Of a DNA stretch of 29,771 nt, positions 22,516 through 29,649 are shown in pieces. Both the position numbers and the translations under genes were made by a program. Origin of the DNA: CAZUVM01 sp964623885 (GTDB taxonomy: Bacteria; Verrucomicrobiota; Verrucomicrobiia; Limisphaerales; UBA8199); NCBI GenBank assembly GCA_964623885.1, contig CAZUVM010000184.1, positions 1 through 29,771 on the forward strand. Reading direction: 5' to 3'. The notes below the pieces were generated by a model, which saw nothing but the letters and a program-made list of their open reading frames with translations, had not been told where the DNA came from and did not search any database. Within the stretch, counting starts at the first letter, position 1, and the number at the start of each line of letters is the position of its first letter.

Positions 22516-23364
22516 TTACCGGAAACCGGGCATCCACTTGCTGAAAACTGCGTTCAGTTCGCCGCTCGCCTGCGCCTTTTGCAAGTAGGCGTTGGCGGCG
22601 TCGAGGAGTTGCGTGTCCGCCCGGCGCACGCCCCACGCTAATTGTTCCTGGGTCAGCACCATCGGCATGACCGTTAGCCCTTTGTTCTCGTACAGTCCCG
22701 CCAAGTACCAAATCATGGGCCCGTCGCTGATGAACAGGTCGATATTCTTGTCCACCAACGCGTCGGCGGCATTTTCTCCGGTTTTGTAATACTTGAGTTT
22801 CACTCCGCGAAACTCTTGCTGGACGAGAAAATCCGCGGTTGTCCCCGGTTTCACGCCCACGCCATTCTTCGCCTGGCCCGCCAGGTTCATCAGGTAGCTG
22901 TACTTTTCCCCCGTCCGCGTGAGGGCCAGTTGGCCGACTTTGAGGTAGGGATTGGTAAAGGCGATCCGGTAACTCCGCGCCGGCGTGACCGACATGGCCG
23001 ACATGATGATATCGATCCGGTTTTCGCACAGCGCGTCGATCATCGTTTCCCAATCTTCCTCGACGAAGACCACTTCCTTTCCCAGGGCCTTGCCCAGTCC
23101 ATGCGCGAGATCGGCCTCCACGCCCACGTATTCCCAACCTTGTTTGAAGATCATCGGCGTCGACTTAACACTGACACCGACCCGCAGGACCTTCGGATCC
23201 GCCGCCACGTCATGCCGCGGTGGACTCGAACAGCCCGCAATCAACAAGAAGGTGCAACCCGCCACTACTGGCCCGAGCCAGGCGCGCATGCCGTTCAGTG
23301 CCTGCCATACATTATTCAGCGACGGTATCGGCGTGTTAGAAGCCGAGCTCAAAACCTTTTTCAT
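22516..23364 (-). CDS. family-3 extracellular solute-binding lipoprotein
   Basis: The 282-residue protein belongs to the periplasmic solute-binding proteins of family 3 (amino-acid and related small ligands). Its core starts LRVGVSVKSTPM, followed by YVGVEADLAHGLGKALG, VVFVEEDWETMIDALCENRIDIIMSAMSVTPAR and IAFTNPYLKVGQ, all standard for the family. It continues with GVKPGTTADFLV and ADALVDKNIDLFISDG. The lipobox is LIAGC (Cys45 from the first ATG, Cys20 if Met26 at 23289 is the start). No permease or ATPase gene is nearby, so it is either a scavenging subunit for a distant transporter or has become a sensor or enzyme. Confidence 0.88.
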   Translation of the reverse strand: MKKVLSSASNTPIPSLNNVWQALNGMRAWLGPVVAGCTFLLIAGCSSPPRHDVAADPKVLRVGVSVKSTPMIFKQGWEYVGVEADLAHGLGKALGKEVVFVEEDWETMIDALCENRIDIIMSAMSVTPARSYRIAFTNPYLKVGQLALTRTGEKYSYLMNLAGQAKNGVGVKPGTTADFLVQQEFRGVKLKYYKTGENAADALVDKNIDLFISDGPMIWYLAGLYENKGLTVMPMVLTQEQLAWGVRRADTQLLDAANAYLQKAQASGELNAVFSKWMPGFR

Positions 23365-23387
23365 CTCTGTTTATCCGTGGTTGAAAC

Positions 23388-23915
23388 TCACGGCAACGGC
23401 TTTTTGACCAATTTCATGATGCTCGACCAGCGTGCGCCGCAGATCATCAAAACCGCTCCTAGCAATGAAAAAAGCAGGTCCTCATACGTAATCAGGATCG
23501 GGCCCAAGCCTAAATTGACCTGCGTCACATTGGCCACAATCCCGCCGATAAACGCCCCGATTAAACCGAAAATGACGCTCATCACCGGGCCGCGCTTGCC
23601 AAACCGATAGAGCAAGCCGCCCACCAGCATCCCCATGATTACCATGGCCACGACCTCATCAGCCGTCCGGTTCTTCAGCCGTTTCTCATCAATCCTTTGC
23701 CACAGCGTCTGGACCGATTCCACCGCCGCCTGGCCGTGTTCCTGAATGAATTCCTTGGCCTGGTTGGTGGCAGCCGCCATTCTTTCCCCCGCGGCGGGCG
23801 CGGAAGTCTCGTTTTGCGCCAGGCTCAAGTTCCCCGAAAAACAAACTGCTGCGCCCAGCATCGCGGCAAGTGTTCCCGGCCATACGGCTCTTTTGCTAAT
23901 AAACATTATTTTCAT
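23388..23915 (-). CDS. small integral membrane protein with signal peptide, GlsB/YeaQ/YmgE-like
   Basis: The 175-residue protein starts with a signal-peptide-like segment (cleavage likely after SLA, about residue 33). A polar helix follows (about 45-80), then three hydrophobic segments (about 86-104, 109-131 and 139-161). The glycine-rich pattern VIFGLIGAFIGGIVANV recalls small membrane proteins of the GlsB/YeaQ/YmgE group, whose function is poorly known. The start at 23915 is the only one that places the signal peptide at the N-terminus. It sits between the solute-binding gene and the ABM gene with gaps of about 22 bases. Confidence 0.68.
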   Translation of the reverse strand: MKIMFISKRAVWPGTLAAMLGAAVCFSGNLSLAQNETSAPAAGERMAAATNQAKEFIQEHGQAAVESVQTLWQRIDEKRLKNRTADEVVAMVIMGMLVGGLLYRFGKRGPVMSVIFGLIGAFIGGIVANVTQVNLGLGPILITYEDLLFSLLGAVLMICGARWSSIMKLVKKPLP

Positions 23916-23937
23916 AGTAATTTCGTTTTGAACGGTC

Positions 23938-24309
23938 CTACATGGTTTGTTTGTTGTTCGAGGCCGGCTCATGATGCCTGGCTTGCCGCCGCGCGGCCTC
24001 GATCAGATCGAGCCCTTTGGTTTGCGAACAATAGTAGAAGTTCACCTCGGGCTTCTGTTTCGAAAGTTCCATGGCCGTCAGCACGCGCCGATACAAGTCT
24101 GACCGGATATGCTCGTGCAGCGATTCCTCCGATTCCCACTGCTCCGCGTAGCGAATGTGGTTGTGGAGGTAATCCTCTTCCGAAAGCCAGCAGCCCACGC
24201 AGCCCGGTGCAGGCCGTGCCAGGTCTTCGACGGAACGCAAAAGCTCGATTGTCTCAGCCCGATGTTTCGGGGCCGGGAAAAGTCTGATTATCGAAAAGAC
24301 CACGTTCAT
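23938..24309 (-). CDS. ABM-domain (antibiotic biosynthesis monooxygenase-like) protein
   Basis: The 123-residue protein has the ferredoxin-like ABM fold. It opens MNVVFSIIRLFPAP, then has the helix AETIELLRSVEDLA, GCVGCWLSEED, and the family-typical IRYAEQWESEESLHEHIRSD. ABM proteins include quinol monooxygenases, haem-degrading enzymes and many uncharacterised members. The two Cys residues in GCVGCW are notable. I start at MNVV (24309) rather than 17 residues upstream, because the first beta strand begins there. It is the most upstream gene of the tightly spaced minus-strand lipoprotein set. Confidence 0.78.
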   Translation of the reverse strand: MNVVFSIIRLFPAPKHRAETIELLRSVEDLARPAPGCVGCWLSEEDYLHNHIRYAEQWESEESLHEHIRSDLYRRVLTAMELSKQKPEVNFYYCSQTKGLDLIEAARRQARHHEPASNNKQTM

Positions 24310-24502
24310 AGTTATGCGGAAAACGTGCCACCTGCGCGTCCACGGCATCGCAAATGGCAATAGATTTACATATCAGTGTTTTACGTCGTTTGTTTCACCA
24401 CTGGGTGCGACACAGAGCGCACTTTCCCGGGTCGGCATATGAACCCTAAGTCGGCATGCCGTCTTCGATTCCCAGCCAGCATGATTGATATAATGTTGCC
24501 CG

Positions 24503-25579
24503 CTATTGCGCTGGTATTGTGATCAGGGGCAGGTTTTCCCGTTCACCTGTGTCAGCCAGCGTAAAAAGCATCATCAGAAACGCAAAAGCGCGCTTGGTCT
24601 TGAGGTCCCGGTCGTCAATCCAAAACCAATGGTTGCGGTAATTCACCGAAACGTAAGCGTCGCCAGGCCTGCCTTTGGAGTAGTGGATGCGGACCAGTCG
24701 CGTCGCGTCGGCTTCCGGTCCGGAGCTTGCGTAATTGGGGAGCGTTCGTCCCTCGGCCACATCCTCCGGCGGAGCATCCGCCTGCGCCGCCATGGTGGCC
24801 ATGATGTGCAGCATCGAACGCGTCTGTAGCGCCAGCTCCCGATTATTGCTGGCCGTCGCGCCGAACGCCACTTGGAGCTCTTTCGCGTCCGGGTCGAGGT
24901 GCAACAATTCCCGCAGTTCTTTGATGTCTGCCATGGTTTCTTCGCTGATATCCTGGGAACGAAGGACCAGAACAGTCGTCGATTGCTTGCCCTCGCCCTG
25001 GCGCACCCGCAGGCCGACGGCACCGGTCGCCTGGATCTTTCGCAATAATTCCAGCGCCCGGATAAACTTCGGATCGGGGGGTGTGACCCCGCTCAATGTG
25101 GTCTCCTGGTTCTTTAGCCCGTTCATGACGGCGACTGACGCAAAGAGGACCGCGTTGGCCGGCCAGCCGGACTGAATCGTGAATAGCACCGAATCCGGCG
25201 GCAAGGGTGTCATCAGCGCCCGCACGAACTTGGCTCCGGTTAACGGCGTATAGGTGATCGTCGGGCGATCGGTATATTTAGCGCTGCCCCCGGCGCTGAC
25301 AGAATTGCCCTGGACTGCTCCCAGCGACGACAGATTGCCGCCCAGGGTCACGCCGGTTTCCAGCGAATAACCCGACACGATTTGTCCCACATCCACGAAG
25401 ATCGGCGGGTCCAGGTACCGCAGCTTGATGATGTTCAGCAGCGCCTGTCGTTTCCAGGACTCCGAAATCGAGCTGCTGTACTCGAAACGGTCCCGCGGCA
25501 CCGTGCCGGGTCCGATGCTTTTGCATCCGCAACACACCAGCAAACCACCCACCGCCACAATTGTTCTTATTGTGTTCAA
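24503..25579 (-). CDS. secreted or lipid-anchored protein of unknown function
   Basis: I do not recognise this 358-residue protein. The start is a TTG (25579), and the leader ends LLVCCGC with Cys19 as possible lipidation site, although the residues before it are not a classical lipobox. The body starts PRDRFEYSSSISESWKRQALLNIIKLRYLDPP and continues with a Gly/Ser-rich segment (GGNLSSLGAVQGNSVSAGGS). It then has mixed helices and strands and ends with FWIDDRDLKTKRAFAFLMMLFTLADTG. I have seen similar proteins only as hypothetical, often beside other lipoproteins. A sigma-54-like element lies about 120 bases upstream (25713-25698). Confidence 0.7.
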   Translation of the reverse strand: MNTIRTIVAVGGLLVCCGCKSIGPGTVPRDRFEYSSSISESWKRQALLNIIKLRYLDPPIFVDVGQIVSGYSLETGVTLGGNLSSLGAVQGNSVSAGGSAKYTDRPTITYTPLTGAKFVRALMTPLPPDSVLFTIQSGWPANAVLFASVAVMNGLKNQETTLSGVTPPDPKFIRALELLRKIQATGAVGLRVRQGEGKQSTTVLVLRSQDISEETMADIKELRELLHLDPDAKELQVAFGATASNNRELALQTRSMLHIMATMAAQADAPPEDVAEGRTLPNYASSGPEADATRLVRIHYSKGRPGDAYVSVNYRNHWFWIDDRDLKTKRAFAFLMMLFTLADTGERENLPLITIPAQ

Positions 25580-25697
25580 TACTTAATCATCAGCGGCCCT
25601 GGCCTGACAAAACGCCAATAGGGCCCATATGGGTATAAGGAGCTTCTGGTTGGAGACGATCTGTCATAACGAGAAACCCAGAGTGTCGCGTCCTTAA

Positions 25698-25713
25698 GGC
25701 CAAAAACGTGCCA
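25698..25713 (-). promoter_or_regulatory. sigma-54-type -24/-12 promoter candidate
   Basis: On the minus strand TGGCACGTTTTTGGCC has TGGCACG and, at the correct spacing, TGGC. It shares the non-consensus G at the -12 element with the two plus-strand copies. Transcription would start near 25687, about 108 bases upstream of the TTG at 25579. Confidence 0.45.
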
Positions 25714-25914
25714 ATGTCGCTCCCAGCTTTTTCTGTCATAAGCAGAACCTTGCCCCACAGGTTCTTACGAAAGGCGAAAAACTTCTTTTACCGGGTAATT
25801 TGCTGCCTCCGCAGGTCAGTAGGTCAACTATCGGTCGCCATTTCGTCCTTTGCGCCCCCCGTTTCTAATCTGGAACGGTTTCAACGGAAGGGACCGCGCC
25901 CGCCCCGGGCGTTA

Positions 25915-25938
25915 CCAACCGGCGCCCACGCCGGTTGG
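25915..25938 (-). terminator. 10-bp perfect hairpin downstream of the receiver genes
   Basis: CCAACCGGCG (25915-25924) and CGCCGGTTGG (25929-25938) form a perfect 10-bp stem around a 4-base loop, 27 bases after the stop of the second receiver gene. No T-tract follows on the minus strand, so it could be a factor-dependent or RNA-stabilising hairpin. Confidence 0.4.
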
Positions 25939-25965
25939 TTCATATGGACAACTGCATCCTTCCCG

Positions 25966-26385
25966 CTAAGTCCTAATCGTTTTCCGCTTCGACAGGGCTG
26001 CTAACGTGGATCGAAGCTCAACCAAACCATTCCCCAGGGAGCAGACGGCGTTAGCGCCCAGAAAACTCGCGGTCTGGACGACGAACGGATTTGTGTAATG
26101 GCTCGTCAGGACCACAGCACAATCGGCGTCGGCCCGCTTGATGCATCGCAATACTTCGAACCCCCCCTTCTCCGGAAGCAGAATCGATGCAATCACGACA
26201 TCCGGACGCGACTGGAAGAACAACGCGAGTGTTTGGTCGGTTGCGCCGGCATGCCCGACGATTTCGATGAAAGGCAACTGCGTCAATTGCTCGCGCAAAC
26301 GATCGCACATCGCCGCCGATTCATCGGCCAGCAGCACGCGTAACCGGTCTTTCGTCGGCCGGGTTTCTTCGGGAGTCTGAGTCAT
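25966..26385 (-). CDS. degenerate stand-alone receiver protein (pseudo-receiver)
   Basis: The 139-residue protein has the receiver (REC) fold of response regulators. Strand 1 is RVLLADE (acidic pair Asp21/Glu22), strand 3 is PDVVIASILLPEKGG, strand 4 is AVVLTSH and strand 5 is ANAVCSLG. Aligned with its neighbour, the phospho-acceptor Asp is replaced by Ser67 and the conserved Lys by Leu117, while Thr94/Ser95 remain. It therefore should not be phosphorylated in the usual way. There is no output domain. The start is ATG 26385, one base after the stop of the upstream receiver gene, or ATG 26394 overlapping it. The two are clearly translated from one mRNA. It may bind the partner protein or a kinase phosphorylation-independently. 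Confidence 0.82.
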   Translation of the reverse strand: MTQTPEETRPTKDRLRVLLADESAAMCDRLREQLTQLPFIEIVGHAGATDQTLALFFQSRPDVVIASILLPEKGGFEVLRCIKRADADCAVVLTSHYTNPFVVQTASFLGANAVCSLGNGLVELRSTLAALSKRKTIRT

Positions 26386-26386
26386 A

Positions 26387-26830
26387 TTAATCATGTGAGA
26401 AATGATTCTGGGAGCCGTCGGCGGCGCCGCTGATGAACCGCTTGCCCGACAGAACGGTTTGTATGGCGACCAGCAGTTCGACCGGATCGGCGGTCTTAAG
26501 CAGATAACCGCAGGCTCCTGCGGCAAACATTCTTCGGGTATGGTCGGCATCGAAATCAGCCGAGAAAGCGAGCACCCGCAGGCCGGGCGCTCGGGCTATG
26601 ATTTGGCGCGTGGCTTCGATGCCATCCATGTCGGGCATCGATACATCCATGAGAACAATATCGGGCTTAAGTTCGATCGCCATTTTGACAGCCTCGGCTC
26701 CGGTGGCGGCCTCGCCGATCACCTGAATGTGCGGCAATTCCGCGAACACTTCGCGAAGCCGGCTCCGAATCAGCTTTTGGTCGTCGCACAAGAGAATACG
26801 AACGGGATTGGGCGTCAGGGATGGCGGCAT
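26387..26830 (-). CDS. stand-alone response regulator receiver protein (NarL-type REC)
   Basis: The 147-residue protein is a complete receiver: acidic pair Asp16/Asp17 in LLCDDQ, phospho-acceptor Asp62 in IVLMDVSMPDMDG, Ser90 in LAFSAD, and Lys112 in CGYLLKTADP. The sequence is closest to NarL/FixJ-type receivers, but it ends with a short tail (FISGAADGSQNHFSHD) and no HTH domain. It must therefore act through protein contacts or as a phosphate relay. The start at MPPSLTP (26830) is preferred to the longer frame, which adds 44 residues without homology. No histidine kinase is in the window. It forms a coupled pair with the degenerate receiver downstream. Confidence 0.88.
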   Translation of the reverse strand: MPPSLTPNPVRILLCDDQKLIRSRLREVFAELPHIQVIGEAATGAEAVKMAIELKPDIVLMDVSMPDMDGIEATRQIIARAPGLRVLAFSADFDADHTRRMFAAGACGYLLKTADPVELLVAIQTVLSGKRFISGAADGSQNHFSHD

Positions 26831-27227
26831 GTCACACTTTAGCTTGTGAGTTTGGCGTCCCTTTGCATCCGGCCGTACGGGAATGGTTAGCAAAGCACCC
26901 ATATAGGTTTGTTGGTCGACTTCGTTGAAGGGCGCTTGGCCCAGGCATTGGCGCGCCGGCACGGCCGGCTCTCCGGCAACTCCAGGGTGCGGAGAACGCT
27001 TTTGGGATCGCTGGTAAAAGAAGCGCTGGCCGGAAAGGTTGGGGACTTGCGAGGAGTCACGGGGTGGATGTGAGCTCTGACTCGCACCTTTACCGGCCAG
27101 CTAAAACTTTGGAAACCGGAAACGCAGATTCGAAGTGTGGTTGCTGATTGCGTTTGCATGGCCCACTTTGGACCGGGATGCGGCAACGCAATAGATGGAG
27201 GAGTGCTGAAAAACGTGAGAAGCGATC

Positions 27228-27246
27228 GCCCGACAAGTTGTCAGGC
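27228..27246. repeat. operator-like palindrome
   Basis: GCCCGACAAGTTGTCAGGC has 9-base arms around a central G, with one mismatch. It is the size of a dimeric regulator site. The regulator is unknown. Confidence 0.4.
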
Positions 27247-27426
27247 GTTTACCTTACACCGCGCAGTGTTTTTCCTCTCCTTTGAACGTAACCATTCAAA
27301 GACTGGACCCTAATCCCTATTTATTTAGACGGGTCCTGACCTCAGATGAACAGCCAGATATTGCCCGGATCTGAACCAATTACTGCATCTTAAACAAACC
27401 TGTAACCGCACACGGCGGCGGTTTCC

Positions 27427-27453
27427 CCCCTCTCCTCCTCCGGAGGAGAGGGG
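27427..27453. repeat. 12-bp perfect inverted repeat, purine/pyrimidine-rich
   Basis: CCCCTCTCCTCC (27427-27438) and GGAGGAGAGGGG (27442-27453) are perfect inverted copies around a 3-base loop. A purine-rich run follows (to about 27468). It resembles dispersed intergenic palindromes more than a terminator, as no T-tract follows. Confidence 0.7.
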
Positions 27454-27606
27454 TTGGGGGGGAGGAGGCCTATGTTCTGCGGCAACCAAATTATTTAAAC
27501 CGCTGTAGCGCTCGTTCCCTCTGATCTTTCGTCTTCGCGTCTTTGCGTGGAAAAGCGTTCTGAATCGTTCCGGCCCTTCGTAAAGGGATAGGGAGCAACG
27601 AGTGCT

Positions 27607-27641
27607 TTTCACGTTTTACGTTTCACGCATCACACATCAAT
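27607..27641 (+). repeat. heptanucleotide tandem repeat
   Basis: Five 7-base units are present: TTTCACG, TTTTACG, TTTCACG, CATCACA, CATCAAT. The period equals that of the tracts at 19551 and 20224, but the unit differs. Confidence 0.7.
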
Positions 27642-27702
27642 CGTCATTCCTGGAAGAACGAAGTTGAAGAGACAGCCTCAGCAATGGTAAAAAAGCCCTT
27701 GA

Positions 27703-28974
27703 TTGAAACTGCTCGTTTTTGCCCATACCCCGCCGCCGCATCATGGCCAGAGCTACATGGTGCAACTGATGCTGGAAGGTTTCGGAGGCGACTGCCGTCG
27801 CGCAGCGTCGCGCAAAGCGCCGCATCCGCTTGGCATCGAGTGCTACCACGTCAACGCACAGCTTTCGAAAAAGCTCGAACAGATTGGGGATTTTCAGGTC
27901 GGCAAAATCCTGCTGCTGCTGAGTTATTGCCTGCAGGCGATTTGGTGCCGGTTCCGCTACGGCGTGACGAATTTCTATTACATCCCCGCGCCCGGGAAGC
28001 GCTCCGCGCTGTACCGCGATTGGTTCGTCCTGCTGTTATGCCGTCCGTTTTTCAAGCGCTTGATTCTGCATTGGCACGCGTCCGGCCTGGGCAAATGGCT
28101 CGAACGCGTGGTGCTCGTGCGCTCGCGCTCGGTCAGCTATTCACTCGCTCGCCAGGCCGATTTGAGCATTGTGCTTTCCAATTACGGACGTGCGGACGCC
28201 GAGAAGCTTTATCCCCAGCGAATCGCGATTGTCGGCAACGGCATTCCCGATCCCTGCCCGGATTTTGCGCAGAACTTGCTGCCGCGACGCCGGGCGCGTT
28301 TGCAAGCGCGGCGCGCGCTGGGGCGCGGCGAAAGGTTGCACGAAGGAATGTCGGCGGCGGCCGGGCCGGATGCGTCTGTTTTCAAGGTGTTGTTCATGGG
28401 CCATTGCACGCAGGATAAAGGATTGTTCGAAGCTGTCCGTGGGGCAATCCAGGCCCAGGCGCGCCTGGCAGCGGAGCGTTCGCCGGTCACGCTCAAATTG
28501 CTGGTGGCAGGCCAGTTCGTGCACCGCGAAGAAGAAGAAGAGTTCCATCGCATCTGCGCCACCGAAGGCCGCGACGCGGTCGAGTATGTGGGCTATGTGG
28601 CGGGCGAAAAGAAACGGCAGTTGTACGAGGAGGCCGACGGGTTTTGTTTCCCGAGCTATATCGAGAGTTTCGGCCTGGTGCTGGTGGAAGCCATGGCGTT
28701 CGGGCTGCCGATCGTGGCAACCCGTTGCGGCGCGATGCCGGAAGTGCTGTCGCCGGATTATCCCGGGCTGGTGGAAGTGCGCAACCCGGGACAAGTAGCC
28801 GAGGCGCTCATCCGGCTGAAGGACGTGGAACATTTCGAGAGCCTGCGGCAGCGATTTGAGGCGCACTTCACCGTGCAACGTCACCTGGAAAAACTGGCGG
28901 CCGCGCTGCACGCCGTCGAGCGCGAGCCAGCGGGGGAACTCACCCATCCATTGACGGTGCTGGCGGAGGCGTGA
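27703..28974 (+). CDS. family-4 glycosyltransferase
   Basis: The 423-residue protein is a GT-B fold glycosyltransferase of family GT4. The N-terminus MKLLVFAHTPPPHHGQS starts the acceptor domain and has the glycine-bearing loop. The C-terminal domain shows FKVLFMGHCTQDKG, LLVAGQF, EYVGYV and the EX7E-type motif with Glu321 and Glu329 (SYIESFGLVLVEAMAFGLPIVA), which binds the nucleotide-sugar donor. It should build a polysaccharide, glycolipid or glycoprotein glycan. The donor and acceptor are unknown. The start is a TTG at 27703, since no ATG precedes the first strand and the homology starts right there. No other polysaccharide genes are seen in the window. The coding strand is more GC-rich in third positions than the flanking gene-free stretches. 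Confidence 0.88.
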   Translation: MKLLVFAHTPPPHHGQSYMVQLMLEGFGGDCRRAASRKAPHPLGIECYHVNAQLSKKLEQIGDFQVGKILLLLSYCLQAIWCRFRYGVTNFYYIPAPGKRSALYRDWFVLLLCRPFFKRLILHWHASGLGKWLERVVLVRSRSVSYSLARQADLSIVLSNYGRADAEKLYPQRIAIVGNGIPDPCPDFAQNLLPRRRARLQARRALGRGERLHEGMSAAAGPDASVFKVLFMGHCTQDKGLFEAVRGAIQAQARLAAERSPVTLKLLVAGQFVHREEEEEFHRICATEGRDAVEYVGYVAGEKKRQLYEEADGFCFPSYIESFGLVLVEAMAFGLPIVATRCGAMPEVLSPDYPGLVEVRNPGQVAEALIRLKDVEHFESLRQRFEAHFTVQRHLEKLAAALHAVEREPAGELTHPLTVLAEA

Positions 28975-29043
28975 GTTAGTTTTGTGTGATGCAGAAACCA
29001 AGGCAAACGAAGAATTGCGGAAAAATAATTCTGCGCCCGGTTG

Positions 29044-29153
29044 GTCCCGGTTACTCACGCTTAGTCCCGATTACTCCGTTTTTTGACAAGGCGATCGGGA
29101 GCAAACGGGACCAATCGAGAGTGTGCTGGACGCGGATCGAGAGTAATCGGGAG
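29044..29153. repeat. four degenerate copies of a 13-mer in two orientations
   Basis: The unit GAGTAAYCGGGAC is found inverted at 29044-29056 and 29064-29076 (20 bases apart) and direct at 29099-29111 and 29141-29153, with one or two changes each. ATCGAGAG is also repeated at 29114-29121 and 29136-29143. The inverted pairs could fold into a larger stem. Confidence 0.65.
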
Positions 29154-29386
29154 TTGGGTTTTTAATTTTCGTGAACAGGTGCCAGGAGGGGCGGAAGAGT
29201 GAGAAGGGTCAGAAGGTGGATTTGAGCTTCAGAGCGGCGGAATGCGCCGCACTCCAAACGCTTCGCGAATATGGGAATATGGAAGCCAATCCGCCGGACG
29301 TGGTAACAGACGCGGAGGACAGGCCTTGCCCAAAAATCGGGGCTACGACCCGGCTGGCGGCATCCCTATCCCGGAGGGAACGAACT

Positions 29387-29465
29387 GAAATTTGGCGAAA
29401 TTAAGTGCAATTAGGTGAAATTAACTGCAATCAACTGCAAGAACTGAAATTAGGTGAAGTTTTTT
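29387..29465 (+). repeat. 10-bp tandem repeat, eight units
   Basis: Units of consensus GMAATTARST follow each other: GAAATTTGGC, GAAATTAAGT, GCAATTAGGT, GAAATTAACT, GCAATCAACT, GCAAGAACT (one base short), GAAATTAGGT, GAAGTTTTTT. The tract is AT-rich against a GC-rich background. The period is close to one helical turn. Confidence 0.75.
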
Positions 29466-29539
29466 GGGCCCTCAAGAGATTACGATTACGACTAGCAGGG
29501 AGGGCACACCCCCGCGACCCCTCCTGGATCGCCAAAATT

Positions 29540-29649
29540 ATCGTTCCAGTGTGAAATCGCCCGTGTTTACCGAGGTGAAATGGTGTTTTTAATATCGTTC
29601 CGGAACGATAATGATATTGTGCCATCGTTCCAGGGCTGGGTGGAACGAT
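29540..29649. repeat. cluster of five ATCGTTCC half-sites, two of them forming a perfect palindrome
   Basis: ATCGTTCC occurs at 29540-29547, 29594-29601 and 29624-29631, and its inverse GGAACGAT at 29602-29609 and 29642-29649. The pair at 29593-29610 is an 18-bp perfect palindrome; the pair at 29624/29642 is spaced by 10 bases. The arrangement looks like a binding-site cluster or decaying repeat. Confidence 0.7.

Larger units (their letters stand above)
25580..25965. other. gene-free stretch with regulatory candidates
   Basis: No convincing gene is visible; a 98-codon plus-strand ORF (25708-26004) runs over the hairpin and into the receiver gene. The stretch holds the palindrome CCCATATGGG (25624-25633), a 9-base direct repeat CTGTCATAA (25661-25669 and 25733-25741), the sigma-54-like element (25698-25713) and a hairpin (25915-25938). 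Confidence 0.5.
26831..27702. other. long gene-free stretch with palindromes and repeats
   Basis: About 870 bases separate the divergent receiver and glycosyltransferase genes. The ORFs here (for example 26887-27186 minus and 27325-27612 minus) have odd composition and no recognisable content. The stretch holds an operator-like palindrome (27228-27246), a 7-bp inverted repeat CTTTGAA/TTCAAAG (27280-27301), a 12-bp hairpin (27427-27453), an imperfect CTTYGYGT repeat (27526-27548) and a heptanucleotide tract (27607-27641). Confidence 0.5.

Noticed and set aside
24315..24330. Sigma-54-like TGGCACGTTTTCCGCA on the minus strand before the ABM gene
   Set aside because: The -12 part is CCGC and the expected transcription start (about 24304) would fall inside the coding sequence that starts at 24309.
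26887..27186. 99-codon minus-strand ORF upstream of the receiver genes
   Set aside because: Composition is unlike a real protein (rich in Pro, Ser, Arg), with no domain and no ribosome site.
28072..28088. Sigma-54-like TTGGCACGCGTCCGGCC on the plus strand
   Set aside because: It lies inside the glycosyltransferase coding sequence with no gene start behind it.
29171..29404. 77-codon plus-strand ORF in the tail
   Set aside because: It overlaps the 10-bp tandem repeat and a small palindrome, and has no recognisable motif.
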